From an uncultured Ignavibacteriota bacterium (GTDB lineage: Bacteria; Bacteroidota; Ignavibacteria; UBA10030; UBA8401): a DNA stretch of 64,000 nt. The translations under genes and the position numbers were made by a program. How positions within the stretch are numbered: the stretch's first letter is position 1; every line of letters begins with the position of its first letter. Shown here piece by piece: positions 56,824-64,000 of the stretch. The stretch is taken from contig CAISDA010000013.1 in NCBI GenBank assembly GCA_903884005.1, positions 62,001 through 126,000 on the forward strand, read 5' to 3'. Below the pieces are notes generated by a model that saw nothing but the letters and a program-made list of their open reading frames with translations, was not told the DNA's origin and searched no databases.

Positions 56824-57396
56824 ATGGCGATGAAAATATACACAAAAACGGGCGACACGGGAGAAACGGGACTCTTTGGCGGACAACGCGTGCCGAAGGA
56901 CGCACTGCGCATCGAGGCGTATGGAGGCGTGGACGAAGTCAACTCGGCTATCGGCATGGTGCAATCGATGCCGCGGCCGGAGAAACTCGTGCCGATGCTG
57001 GCGCAGATACAACACGACCTTTTCATTGTGGGAGCGGATCTGGCCACGCCGCGTGTGCAGGCGGGCATGCACATCGAACGAGTGGAGGCTGCGCACAGCG
57101 ATGTGCTCGAGCAGTATATCGATGAGCTGGAAGTTGAGCTGCCCCCGTTGCGAACTTTCATACTGCCGGGCGGGACGCCGACAGCGTCGCACCTGCATTT
57201 TGCCCGGACGGTATGCCGGCGTGCCGAACGGAACGTTGTGAGTCTGTCGCGCATGGACGATATCGGCGACGCTGTGCTCATGTACATGAACAGGCTATCC
57301 GATTTCCTCTTTGTCGCGGCGCGATATGCAAACCATGCAGCGGGCGAAGCGGAAATACCGTGGGTGAGCAGCCGCAACACGGCCGTAAAAAAATGA
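56824..57396 (+). CDS. Cob(I)alamin adenosyltransferase, PduO/MMAB type
   Basis: 190 residues; transfers the adenosyl group of ATP to cob(I)alamin to make coenzyme B12. N-terminal ATP motif YTKTGDTGETGLFGG, then RIEAYGGVDEVNSAIG and the catalytic helix HFARTVCRRAERNVV. ATG 56830 is an alternative start (MKIYTKTGD). It stands alone after the deacetylase gene, without other cobalamin genes; an adenosylcobalamin-dependent enzyme must be encoded elsewhere. Confidence 0.92.
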   Translation: MAMKIYTKTGDTGETGLFGGQRVPKDALRIEAYGGVDEVNSAIGMVQSMPRPEKLVPMLAQIQHDLFIVGADLATPRVQAGMHIERVEAAHSDVLEQYIDELEVELPPLRTFILPGGTPTASHLHFARTVCRRAERNVVSLSRMDDIGDAVLMYMNRLSDFLFVAARYANHAAGEAEIPWVSSRNTAVKK

Positions 57397-57567
57397 TGCG
57401 GCGCGGAAAATACCCTTTTTAATTCGTTGTTTTTTTTCGTATTATTGCACACATGTACCAACGGTCTTCACGAGCCGTTTCGGCCGATGAGACCATGAAC
57501 ACGTCATCCACATTTTTTTTTACATTACAGCACCATCATATTGGTTCACTGAGGAGGTTTTTGACTT

Positions 57568-58725
57568 ATGCGTATCGGTATTTTGACAGGCGGTGGAGAT
57601 GTACCCGGACTTAATCCCTGCATCAAAGCAGTTGTCTATCGCGCCATGGACCAGGGTGCAGAGGTGATCGGCATTCGGCGCGGATGGGGGGGATTGCTCA
57701 ACTACGACTTTAATGCAAACGACAATAGCAATTTCATCATCCATCTCAATAAGGGCAATACGCGCGTGGTCGACCGCACCGGCGGAACATTCCTCCACAC
57801 CTCGCGCACGAATCCTTCAAAAGTGCGAAAGGCGGATATTCCGAATCATCTATACTCCGATGAATTCAATAATCTGCAGGACGACGACAAAGTTGATTTC
57901 ACGCCGCACGTGCTGAAGGTGATCGCTCATAACAAGATCGATGTGATCATCTCCATCGGCGGCGACGACACGCAAAGTTACGCACTGCGCCTTCATCAGG
58001 AAGGTGTTCCCGTCGTTTCCATTCCGAAAACGATGGACAACGACGTGTTCGGAACCGACTATTGCATCGGTTTTTCGACAGCCGTAACGCGCTCCGTCGA
58101 CTTCATCACGAATCTGCGCACGGTGGCCGGATCGCACGAGCGCATCGCGGTGGTTGAATTATTCGGCCGCAATTCCGGAGAAACCTCGCTCGTGTCCGCA
58201 TATCTTGCAGGCGTCGATCGGGCATTGATCTCCGAAGTGCCGTTCGATCTCGACAAGCTTGCAAAATATCTTATGGACGACAAGAAACGCAATCCCAGCA
58301 ACTATGCGATCATGACCATTTCCGAAGGCGCTCATCCGATCGGCGGGAGCGTCATCGAATCGGGTCCCGAAGACGCCTACGGCCATCGGAAGATCGGCGG
58401 CATCGGAGAATATCTTGAAGCGCAGATCACGAAAAAAATGGGCGTCCATACAGTGTACCAAAAAGTCGCGTATCTGATGCGCTCGGGCGAGCCCGACGCG
58501 CTCGACCGCATGGTAGCAATAAGCTACGCGAGTCTTGCCACTGATCTCGTGCTTCGCAAAGAGTACGGCAAATTAGTCGCGCTCAAGGGCGGCAGGTATA
58601 CAACCGTGCCCATCGAGACATTGACGCAAGGCGTGAAGCGTGTTGATGTTGATGAATTGTACGATTCGGAACATTACCGGCCGAAAGTGTCGCACGTCTT
58701 CGGCAAACCGATGTTCCTGTATTGA
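57568..58725 (+). CDS. Phosphofructokinase, PPi-dependent type by key residues
   Basis: 385 residues. N-terminal [10 protein letters not shown] (8-17), active-site [14 protein letters not shown] and substrate block GRNSGETSL. At the nucleotide site E. coli ATP-PFK has Gly104 and Gly124. Here the equivalents are Asp134 in GGDD and Lys154 in PKTMDND, with the same 20-residue spacing. That Asp/Lys pair is the known mark of pyrophosphate-dependent enzymes, so PPi use is inferred, not proven. A near-perfect AGGAGG lies 10 bases before the ATG. The 5' untranslated stretch (57397-57567) is T-rich and may hold its promoter. Confidence 0.9.
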   Translation: MRIGILTGGGDVPGLNPCIKAVVYRAMDQGAEVIGIRRGWGGLLNYDFNANDNSNFIIHLNKGNTRVVDRTGGTFLHTSRTNPSKVRKADIPNHLYSDEFNNLQDDDKVDFTPHVLKVIAHNKIDVIISIGGDDTQSYALRLHQEGVPVVSIPKTMDNDVFGTDYCIGFSTAVTRSVDFITNLRTVAGSHERIAVVELFGRNSGETSLVSAYLAGVDRALISEVPFDLDKLAKYLMDDKKRNPSNYAIMTISEGAHPIGGSVIESGPEDAYGHRKIGGIGEYLEAQITKKMGVHTVYQKVAYLMRSGEPDALDRMVAISYASLATDLVLRKEYGKLVALKGGRYTTVPIETLTQGVKRVDVDELYDSEHYRPKVSHVFGKPMFLY

Positions 58726-58793
58726 GAGAAGAAAAAAGTGCCGGTGCATGTCGCTGACGCGACAGAGTATCGGTGAACGCAACGAACAGCACG

Positions 58794-58824
58794 CAACAGC
58801 CTGGCGCCACACGCCGGGCTGTTG
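58794..58824. terminator. Hairpin between pfk and the convergent haem-motif gene
   Basis: CAACAGCC with GGCG (58794-58806) pairs with CGCC and GGCTGTTG (58812-58824) with one mismatch, around a 5-base loop. It lies exactly at the end of the minus-strand gene and after pfk, so it could serve both. Confidence 0.7.
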
Positions 58825-59241
58825 TCATTTGATCGTATTGGTGGCGCCTTCGAGTATCCATTGTTTCAGGCCCTGCCGCTGATTCAAGGTCAGGAGCCTG
58901 GTGGGCGGCATCGGGGTGAGACCGAATTTGCCTTCGATCCTCCAGACGAGCCTGCTCAGATTCGTATCGCGCACGACCACGACATCGTAGAACCGCTGAC
59001 GTATGCCTGAGTAGCCTGTCAGGTCAAGATCGCCGGCGAACGTTTTCGTGTCGTGGCAGCCGCTGTAAGTGCACGCTATGTTGAAGAGGGGCTGCACTGA
59101 ATTGTCGTAACTGATGTTCTTAGCCGGAAAAACAATGTCGTCGAGCGCACTGACGGTGTTGCTGTCCTTGCACGAAGCCAAGAGCAGTGCCGCGGTGAAG
59201 ATCACCGCCATGGTGCTGTGTCTGGTGCTGAACTGGTGCAT
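58825..59241 (-). CDS. Lipoprotein with a CX4CH haem-type motif
   Basis: 138 residues from ATG 59241, which follows a GAGG ribosome site better than the neighbouring ATG 59244. The signal ends at the lipobox LASC (Cys24). The mature domain has FNIACTYSGCHDTKT (Cys57, Cys62, His63), i.e. Cys-x4-Cys-His instead of the usual Cys-x2-Cys-His, and a later Met in LTPMPPTRLL that could be an axial ligand. Similar CX4CH proteins occur in Bacteroidota and Planctomycetota. Haem binding is likely by analogy, unproven here. Confidence 0.75.
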   Translation of the reverse strand: MHQFSTRHSTMAVIFTAALLLASCKDSNTVSALDDIVFPAKNISYDNSVQPLFNIACTYSGCHDTKTFAGDLDLTGYSGIRQRFYDVVVVRDTNLSRLVWRIEGKFGLTPMPPTRLLTLNQRQGLKQWILEGATNTIK

Positions 59242-59397
59242 CATACCTCGGTTGTTGTGAACAGTAGACTCCCTGTGCATCTCATCGTACTGCTAATATA
59301 ATGATTCTCACGTAAAAAAGTTGTACACTTCATAAAAACCGGGCGTCGCAGCGTGCGGAGTGCGCATCAACTCAATCAGCGTGGAGCGTCTCACATC

Positions 59398-60105
59398 GTG
59401 AAAATTATTTTGTGGCCTGCAATCATTCTTCTCATCGTCAGTGCAGAGGCTTCGGCACAGGATTTCCAATCGTCGCTGCGCGAGAGCGATCTGTCGGAGT
59501 TCCGCGCGCTGGGCGGCGGCGCCGCGGCGAACGTGTTTGAATCCCGTTCGGACAACACACTGCCCGACTCTCTGCGCATTAAATTTACAACGCCGATGAT
59601 GTTTCTGGAATACCGCCAGATGGATATCCGCATCGCCGTCTGCTACAGCCATTATGAACTGCACGGCGCGGGCAAGGCATCGTACTCGATCTATGCAGAC
59701 GGAGCCACGGACGTACCGATCATTGCCCGTCGATCGGGCGGCCTGTATCTGCCGATCATTATCTCTACAAATTATGTGAAGGCCGAAGATATCGGCAGTT
59801 CATCCAGTATCTTCGATGTCGGCAGCATCGGCATCGGCACCGGAATAAAATATCGCTACCTTTCCGAAAGCTTCGGACTGCAGGCGTATGCCGGAGCGGT
59901 GATCCATTACAGCACGGTCGGGTTCAGCGTCGAGCACGGCTCGTCGTCCTCGATGCGGGCGGAACTAGAGTTCCTGTTCCCGGACCTCGTGTGGAAGGGA
60001 GCCGTGGCAGGTTATCGATTCGATGCGCAGCAGTGGATCATGACCGATGAGAAATTAAATTACAGCCGCCGGTATCACGGCGTATTTATCGGATTGTTTT
60101 TCTGA
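59398..60105 (+). CDS. Outer-membrane barrel-like protein
   Basis: 235 residues from GTG 59398, preceded by GGAG; an earlier frame start at 59353 gives a poor signal. The signal peptide (IILWPAIILLIVSAEASAQ) is clear. The mature sequence alternates (YRQMDIRIAVCYSHYELHGA; GIGTGIKYRYLSESFGLQAY) like a small barrel and ends in GVFIGLFF, with a C-terminal Phe as in many outer-membrane proteins. The function is unknown; the large envelope protein gene follows 44 bases later. Confidence 0.7.
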   Translation: MKIILWPAIILLIVSAEASAQDFQSSLRESDLSEFRALGGGAAANVFESRSDNTLPDSLRIKFTTPMMFLEYRQMDIRIAVCYSHYELHGAGKASYSIYADGATDVPIIARRSGGLYLPIIISTNYVKAEDIGSSSSIFDVGSIGIGTGIKYRYLSESFGLQAYAGAVIHYSTVGFSVEHGSSSSMRAELEFLFPDLVWKGAVAGYRFDAQQWIMTDEKLNYSRRYHGVFIGLFF

Positions 60106-60149
60106 AGCACAGCAGCATCGGGCCGTTCCGATGTGTAAAAGACCAGTGA

Positions 60150-63100
60150 ATGAAAATATTTTTTAACATAGCACTCACTGTCTGTCTTGTCACACTTGCC
60201 GCCGCCCGGGAGAACGCCGACGGCGGCGCAGGCCGCATCGATACGCTGCGCGTCGTGCTGCATCGGTCCGTTGTCGACACGACAATCGTGTTTCCGCACG
60301 CCTTCATCTATCCCCATTCGCTCGGACTCACTGCCGATACCGCCTCGGCTGCCCGGTTCCCCGCAGCGTGGTACAGTTTTGACCCGTCGCACGTGCGCAT
60401 CACATTCTTGTCCCGCCTGATCGTTCCTGTCTCAGCCGAATCGGCGGTCGTCTATATCCGTTATGCATATGTACCTCTGCTGTTCCAGCCGTCGTATAGT
60501 CTCCGGAAAATGATCATCAAGAACGATACGGCATCGGCGCGCGCCGGACGGATTTACACTCAACAAACATCGGCCATCTTCGGCGATTTTTTCGGCCCCG
60601 AATTGCAGAAAAGCGGAAGTATCGTAAGGGGCTTCACCGTCGGAACAAATCGCGATCTCACGTTGAACTCGGGGTTGCGTCTTCAATTTTCCGGAAAACT
60701 TTCTTCCGATATCGACATCGTTGCGGCACTCACCGATGAAAATACTCCCATTCAACCGCAGGGGAATACACAGACCCTGCAGGAATTCGACAACATCTTT
60801 GTTGAAGTGAAGAGCAAACAGTACGGCGCCACGCTGGGCGATTTTTATTTCTCTTCCGAAAAAACAGAATTCGGCACGATCGCGCGCAAGCTCCAGGGGG
60901 CGCAAGGGACCGCGTCGTTCGCCGCCGGCGGGTTCAAAGCCGATGCGGCAATTGTGGGCGCCACGTCGAAGGGAAAATTTTTCACCAACCAGGTCGCGGG
61001 CATCGAAGGAGTGCAGGGACCATACAGATTGATCGGCAAAAATAACGAACAGGGTATCATCGTCATCGCCGGCACTGAAAAAGTGTATTGCAACGGGGAA
61101 CTCATGACCCGGGGCGAGGCGAACGATTATACGATCGAATACGGCAGCGGTGAAATACTATTTTCCGCGCGGCGCCTGATCACATCCGCCACGCGTATTA
61201 CGGTTGACTTTGAATATTCGGACAGGCAGTACACGCGAAATTTTTTCGGTGTGACTGCGGCGGCGGAGATCGGCAACTCGGTCTCAGTTCGGACGAGCTA
61301 TTTTCGCGAAGCAGACAATCCGGATGCCCCTATCGATATCACGCTCTCCGATTCGGATAAGGAACTGCTGCGGCAAAGCGGCAGCCATCCGGCAGTGAAA
61401 TCGGGCGTCGTGGTTGTCGGCACGGATACTGCGACCGGCATCGGCAGGGGGCAATACGCGTCGATCGATACGACGATCGGCGGAGTGCAGAAAACGATCT
61501 ATCACTATATGCCCGCCACATACGGCGCGGTCTACAATGTCGCCTTCTCTTTTGTCGGCACGGGCGCAGGCGACTATACCCGCTCGTTCTTCGGCGCATA
61601 CACGTTCGCCGGCATAGGCCAGGGCGGGTATCTGCCAGTGATACTCGTGCCGAGTCCGCAGTTGCATCAGCTTGCAGATGTCGCCGCAACGGTGAAAGCG
61701 TCCGATGCATTGGAACTTTCGGCCGAGATCGCACATTCCGTTCTTGACGTCAACAGTCTTTCCACGCTCGGCGACGATGCGAACGGCGGGAATGCCGTGA
61801 AAGCGTCGGTGCGCTTTTCGCCGAAAGATATCCGCTTGGGCGAGACGCAGCTCGGATCGATGGACCTGTCCTTTCAGGAACGCTATATCGACAGCCGCTT
61901 TGTGTCCATCGACCGGATCAACGACATCGAGTATGCGCGAAAATGGAACATCGACAGCACGGTCTCGAACAGCAGTCTCACGGAAGAGACCCGCCAGGCA
62001 GCGTTGTCGTTCGAGCCGTCGAAACTGGTGGCGTTCGGAGGCACATACGGCACATACGAACGCGGAACAATCTTCTCGTCCTCCCGGTCCTCGGCATTTG
62101 CGCGCGCCGGCACGGCGGCTAAAAAGATCGGGGACTATAGTGCAGAATTGATCGCAAGCGATGACCGTCAGGCATCGACGACAAGCCGATGGTTTCGCCA
62201 GAAGGGAAATGCGGAGTATGCCTTCGGGCAATTTGTGCCGGGCATCCGTTGTGAAAACGAGGAGAAACTGGATCGACTTACATCCACTGGCGTCTTGACG
62301 GCTGCCAGTTTTTCGTTCCTTGAATACGCGCCAAAACTCGCGATGCCCGAATGGGGCGGAATCTCGCTGTCGACGGAACTTACCTGGCGCACTGAAAATG
62401 CTCCGGTCAACGGGAGCCTGGTGCGTCAATCGACCGCGTTCACACAATCCTACGACGCCGGGATAAAATCAGGCCCGTCCTTTAAATCGTCCGCCACTGT
62501 CACACTCAGAACGAAGGAATACGACAGGGCGTTTCAAAATCTCTACACCAATCAGCAGTCTGTGCTGGTCCGCCTGCAATCGCGGTATCTGCCATATAAC
62601 GGCGCGATCGATGCCGATCTTTTTTACGAAGGTGCGACCGAACGCACCGCGAAGCTCGAGAAGGTATTCTACAAAGTGCGCAAAGGAGAGGGACAATACG
62701 TTTGGGTCGACGGAAACAAGAACGGCGTCGTGGATATCAACGACGAGCGGGATTTTGAATTGAACCGGTACGACGGGGATTATATCATCCTGACGCTGTC
62801 AGGCGATTCGTTTTATCCGATCATTAATGTAAAAACCTCGGAGCGATTTCGGATAACGCCCCGAAAGTTTTTTGCGCAGCCGTCGTCGGCTGCCGAACGC
62901 ATCGTCTCCGCTCTGTCGTCCGAAACGTCCTTCCGCATCGAAGAAAAAAGTACGGAGCCGGACATCAAAAAAGTATATTTCCTGCAGTCGGGAGCGCTCA
63001 TGAATACGTCCACAACCCTTGTCGGTTCGCAGCAGCTGCAGCAGGATGTATTTCTTTTCGAGAATGAACCGGACCTGAATCTGCGCGCGCGATATCTTCA

Positions 63101-63674
63101 ACGAAAAGCGATGGGGCAGTACAGTTCCGGTACCGAAAACAGCTACGGCCGCGAGCGTTCGGCGCGCGTCCGCTTCAGGCTTGCAGACCAGCTTTCAGGC
63201 CAGGCCGATCTTTACAATAAACAGGACAACGCGTTCTCGCCCGCCGTCAGCGGCCGTTCACGCACGATCGGCACGGACGGTGTCGCATTAGACTGGTCGT
63301 ACCGCCCCGAACAGTCTGTTGAAGTCGGGTTGAAAATTGAGACGTCGCAATCGACCGATGAACTGCCGGCACAACCGGCAGAGTCGGCATTCAACATGCA
63401 ATCACTTCGCACGGTCATCGCATTCCAGGGGAACGGCCAGGCGCGCCTTGAAGTATCGCGCGAGGAGATCACGCTGGCTCGTACGGCGCCCGGCTACATT
63501 GTGCCGTACGAATTGACAACCGGCCGCGATGTCGGCAAGACGTACCTGTGGAGCTCCGTGATCGACTATAAGTTAGGGAAGAACATACAGCTTTCCGCGC
63601 AGTATAACGGCAGAACGCTCAACGGCCGATTGCCGATTCATTCGGGCAGAATGGAAGTGCGCGCATATTTTTGA
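60150..63674 (+). CDS. Very large envelope protein, beta-rich, unknown function
   Basis: 1174 residues with a signal peptide (MKIFFNIALTVCLVTLAAA). A conserved block, GSIVRGFTVGTNRDLTLNSG then LRLQFSGKLSSDIDIVAALT, and DENTPIQPQGNTQTLQEFD, is familiar to me from long hypothetical proteins of Ignavibacteria and relatives. The rest alternates like a large beta-barrel with plug-like inserts, and the last residues are MEVRAYF, ending in Phe. No catalytic motif. Its length and barrel pattern suggest a surface channel or secretion-linked protein; T9SS involvement is possible but unsupported. Confidence 0.75.
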   Translation: MKIFFNIALTVCLVTLAAARENADGGAGRIDTLRVVLHRSVVDTTIVFPHAFIYPHSLGLTADTASAARFPAAWYSFDPSHVRITFLSRLIVPVSAESAVVYIRYAYVPLLFQPSYSLRKMIIKNDTASARAGRIYTQQTSAIFGDFFGPELQKSGSIVRGFTVGTNRDLTLNSGLRLQFSGKLSSDIDIVAALTDENTPIQPQGNTQTLQEFDNIFVEVKSKQYGATLGDFYFSSEKTEFGTIARKLQGAQGTASFAAGGFKADAAIVGATSKGKFFTNQVAGIEGVQGPYRLIGKNNEQGIIVIAGTEKVYCNGELMTRGEANDYTIEYGSGEILFSARRLITSATRITVDFEYSDRQYTRNFFGVTAAAEIGNSVSVRTSYFREADNPDAPIDITLSDSDKELLRQSGSHPAVKSGVVVVGTDTATGIGRGQYASIDTTIGGVQKTIYHYMPATYGAVYNVAFSFVGTGAGDYTRSFFGAYTFAGIGQGGYLPVILVPSPQLHQLADVAATVKASDALELSAEIAHSVLDVNSLSTLGDDANGGNAVKASVRFSPKDIRLGETQLGSMDLSFQERYIDSRFVSIDRINDIEYARKWNIDSTVSNSSLTEETRQAALSFEPSKLVAFGGTYGTYERGTIFSSSRSSAFARAGTAAKKIGDYSAELIASDDRQASTTSRWFRQKGNAEYAFGQFVPGIRCENEEKLDRLTSTGVLTAASFSFLEYAPKLAMPEWGGISLSTELTWRTENAPVNGSLVRQSTAFTQSYDAGIKSGPSFKSSATVTLRTKEYDRAFQNLYTNQQSVLVRLQSRYLPYNGAIDADLFYEGATERTAKLEKVFYKVRKGEGQYVWVDGNKNGVVDINDERDFELNRYDGDYIILTLSGDSFYPIINVKTSERFRITPRKFFAQPSSAAERIVSALSSETSFRIEEKSTEPDIKKVYFLQSGALMNTSTTLVGSQQLQQDVFLFENEPDLNLRARYLQRKAMGQYSSGTENSYGRERSARVRFRLADQLSGQADLYNKQDNAFSPAVSGRSRTIGTDGVALDWSYRPEQSVEVGLKIETSQSTDELPAQPAESAFNMQSLRTVIAFQGNGQARLEVSREEITLARTAPGYIVPYELTTGRDVGKTYLWSSVIDYKLGKNIQLSAQYNGRTLNGRLPIHSGRMEVRAYF

Positions 63675-63716
63675 TAAAATCAGGCGCATGTAATTTCGGT
63701 GCGGTCAAAAATATTA

Positions 63717-63745
63717 TTGACAAACGGCCGAAGAATCCGTATCTT
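63717..63745 (+). promoter_or_regulatory. Promoter of the tRNA pair
   Basis: TTGACA (63717-63722), a 17-base spacer and TATCTT (63740-63745), 26 bases before the tRNA-Leu gene. The best promoter in the window and the reference for the others. Confidence 0.75.
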
Positions 63746-63771
63746 TATTACTGTATTTGTTGTGCCATCAC

Positions 63772-63856
63772 GCCATCATGGCGGAATTGGTAGACGCGCT
63801 GGACTCAAAATCCAGTTCCCTTTAAAGGAGTGTCGGTTCGAGTCCGACTGATGGTA
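63772..63856 (+). tRNA. tRNA-Leu (anticodon CAA)
   Basis: 85 bases. The acceptor stem pairs GCCATCA (63772-63778) with TGATGGT (63849-63855, one G-U pair) and the discriminator A is at 63856. The anticodon stem CTGGA/TCCAG encloses a loop with CAA at 63806-63808, reading UUG codons. The long variable arm is typical for Leu. CCA is not encoded. Confidence 0.97.
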
Positions 63857-63863
63857 CAACAAC

Positions 63864-63935
63864 GGCGCCGTACCCAAGTGGTAAGGGAGAGGTCTGCAAA
63901 ACCTTTATGCATCAGTTCGAATCTGATCGGCGCCT
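63864..63935 (+). tRNA. tRNA-Cys (anticodon GCA)
   Basis: 72 bases. GGCGCCG (63864-63870) pairs with CGGCGCC (63928-63934); the discriminator T at 63935 is characteristic of tRNA-Cys. GCA is at 63896-63898. It lies 7 bases after tRNA-Leu, so the two are processed from one transcript. Confidence 0.97.
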
Positions 63936-63967
63936 CTCTACTGCAACAGTGAAAAAAAGCATAATAC

Positions 63968-64000
63968 AACGACCTTATTTCTTTCAGACGTAAGGTCGTT
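63968..64000 (+). terminator. Terminator hairpin after the tRNA pair
   Basis: AACGACCTTA (63968-63977) pairs with TAAGGTCGTT (63991-64000) around a 13-base loop. The window ends at the stem, so a following T-run cannot be seen. Confidence 0.6.

Noticed and set aside
57418..57450. A promoter for phosphofructokinase near TATTAT at 57440
   Set aside because: No TTG-type hexamer at 17 bp, only T-rich sequence; too weak to annotate.

Overview
The window looks like chromosomal DNA from a free-living, Gram-negative member of the Bacteroidota/Chlorobiota (FCB) group, most likely an Ignavibacteria- or Kapabacteria-like lineage. The clues are a bacterial geranylgeranylglyceryl-phosphate synthase, DUF3467 and DUF3109 proteins, many lipoproteins and outer-membrane beta-barrels, HslUV with RpoN, and a PPi-type phosphofructokinase. 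The lineage is inferred from gene content, not from a marker-gene tree. Most of the DNA is GC-rich; roughly 44.4-49.7 kb is visibly AT-rich.

Region 1 (1-11.7 kb) is a tightly packed + strand cluster: an outer-membrane barrel, two alpha/beta hydrolases, two KAS III-like proteins, two acyl-CoA ligases, an SDR, a thiolase and a DUF35 protein. Several genes overlap by 4-7 bases. A hydrolase-KAS III-ligase triad occurs twice. Both KAS III proteins keep the nucleophilic Cys but appear to lack the usual His/Asn, and the DUF35 protein has lost its zinc-ribbon cysteines. I do not recognise the pathway; it is my best candidate for an undescribed system.

Region 2 (11.7-27.6 kb) carries uvrA, a CBM9-like protein, a repeat-containing membrane protein, a PLP decarboxylase, dnaG, HIT-icd, a TPR lipoprotein, DUF3467 and two large envelope proteins. 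Region 3 (27.6-41.4 kb) is a run of 15 minus-strand genes from clpS to hslU with mostly tiny gaps: clpS, alaS, GGGP synthase, gmhA, an Eis-like acetyltransferase, ybaB, recR, two lipoproteins, pheA, ftsX, DUF3109, rpoN, hslV and hslU. Region 4 (41.6-44.5 kb) is aconitase plus a bacilliredoxin.

Region 5 (44.5-51.0 kb) is an AT-rich accessory stretch: an FkbM methyltransferase, a ~500-residue protein of unknown function bracketed by a perfect 13-bp inverted repeat, a lipoprotein with stacked palindromes upstream, apparently decayed DNA, and a polysaccharide flippase. It looks like the remains of an acquired surface-polysaccharide locus, possibly including a small mobile unit.

Region 6 (51.0-64.0 kb) holds the slipin/NfeD pair, a small HAD protein, a PIG-L deacetylase, a cobalamin adenosyltransferase, phosphofructokinase, a haem-motif lipoprotein, two envelope proteins and a tRNA-Leu/tRNA-Cys pair. 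Seven putative promoters across the window share a TTG-type -35, a spacer of exactly 17 bp and a -10 near TAnnTT.
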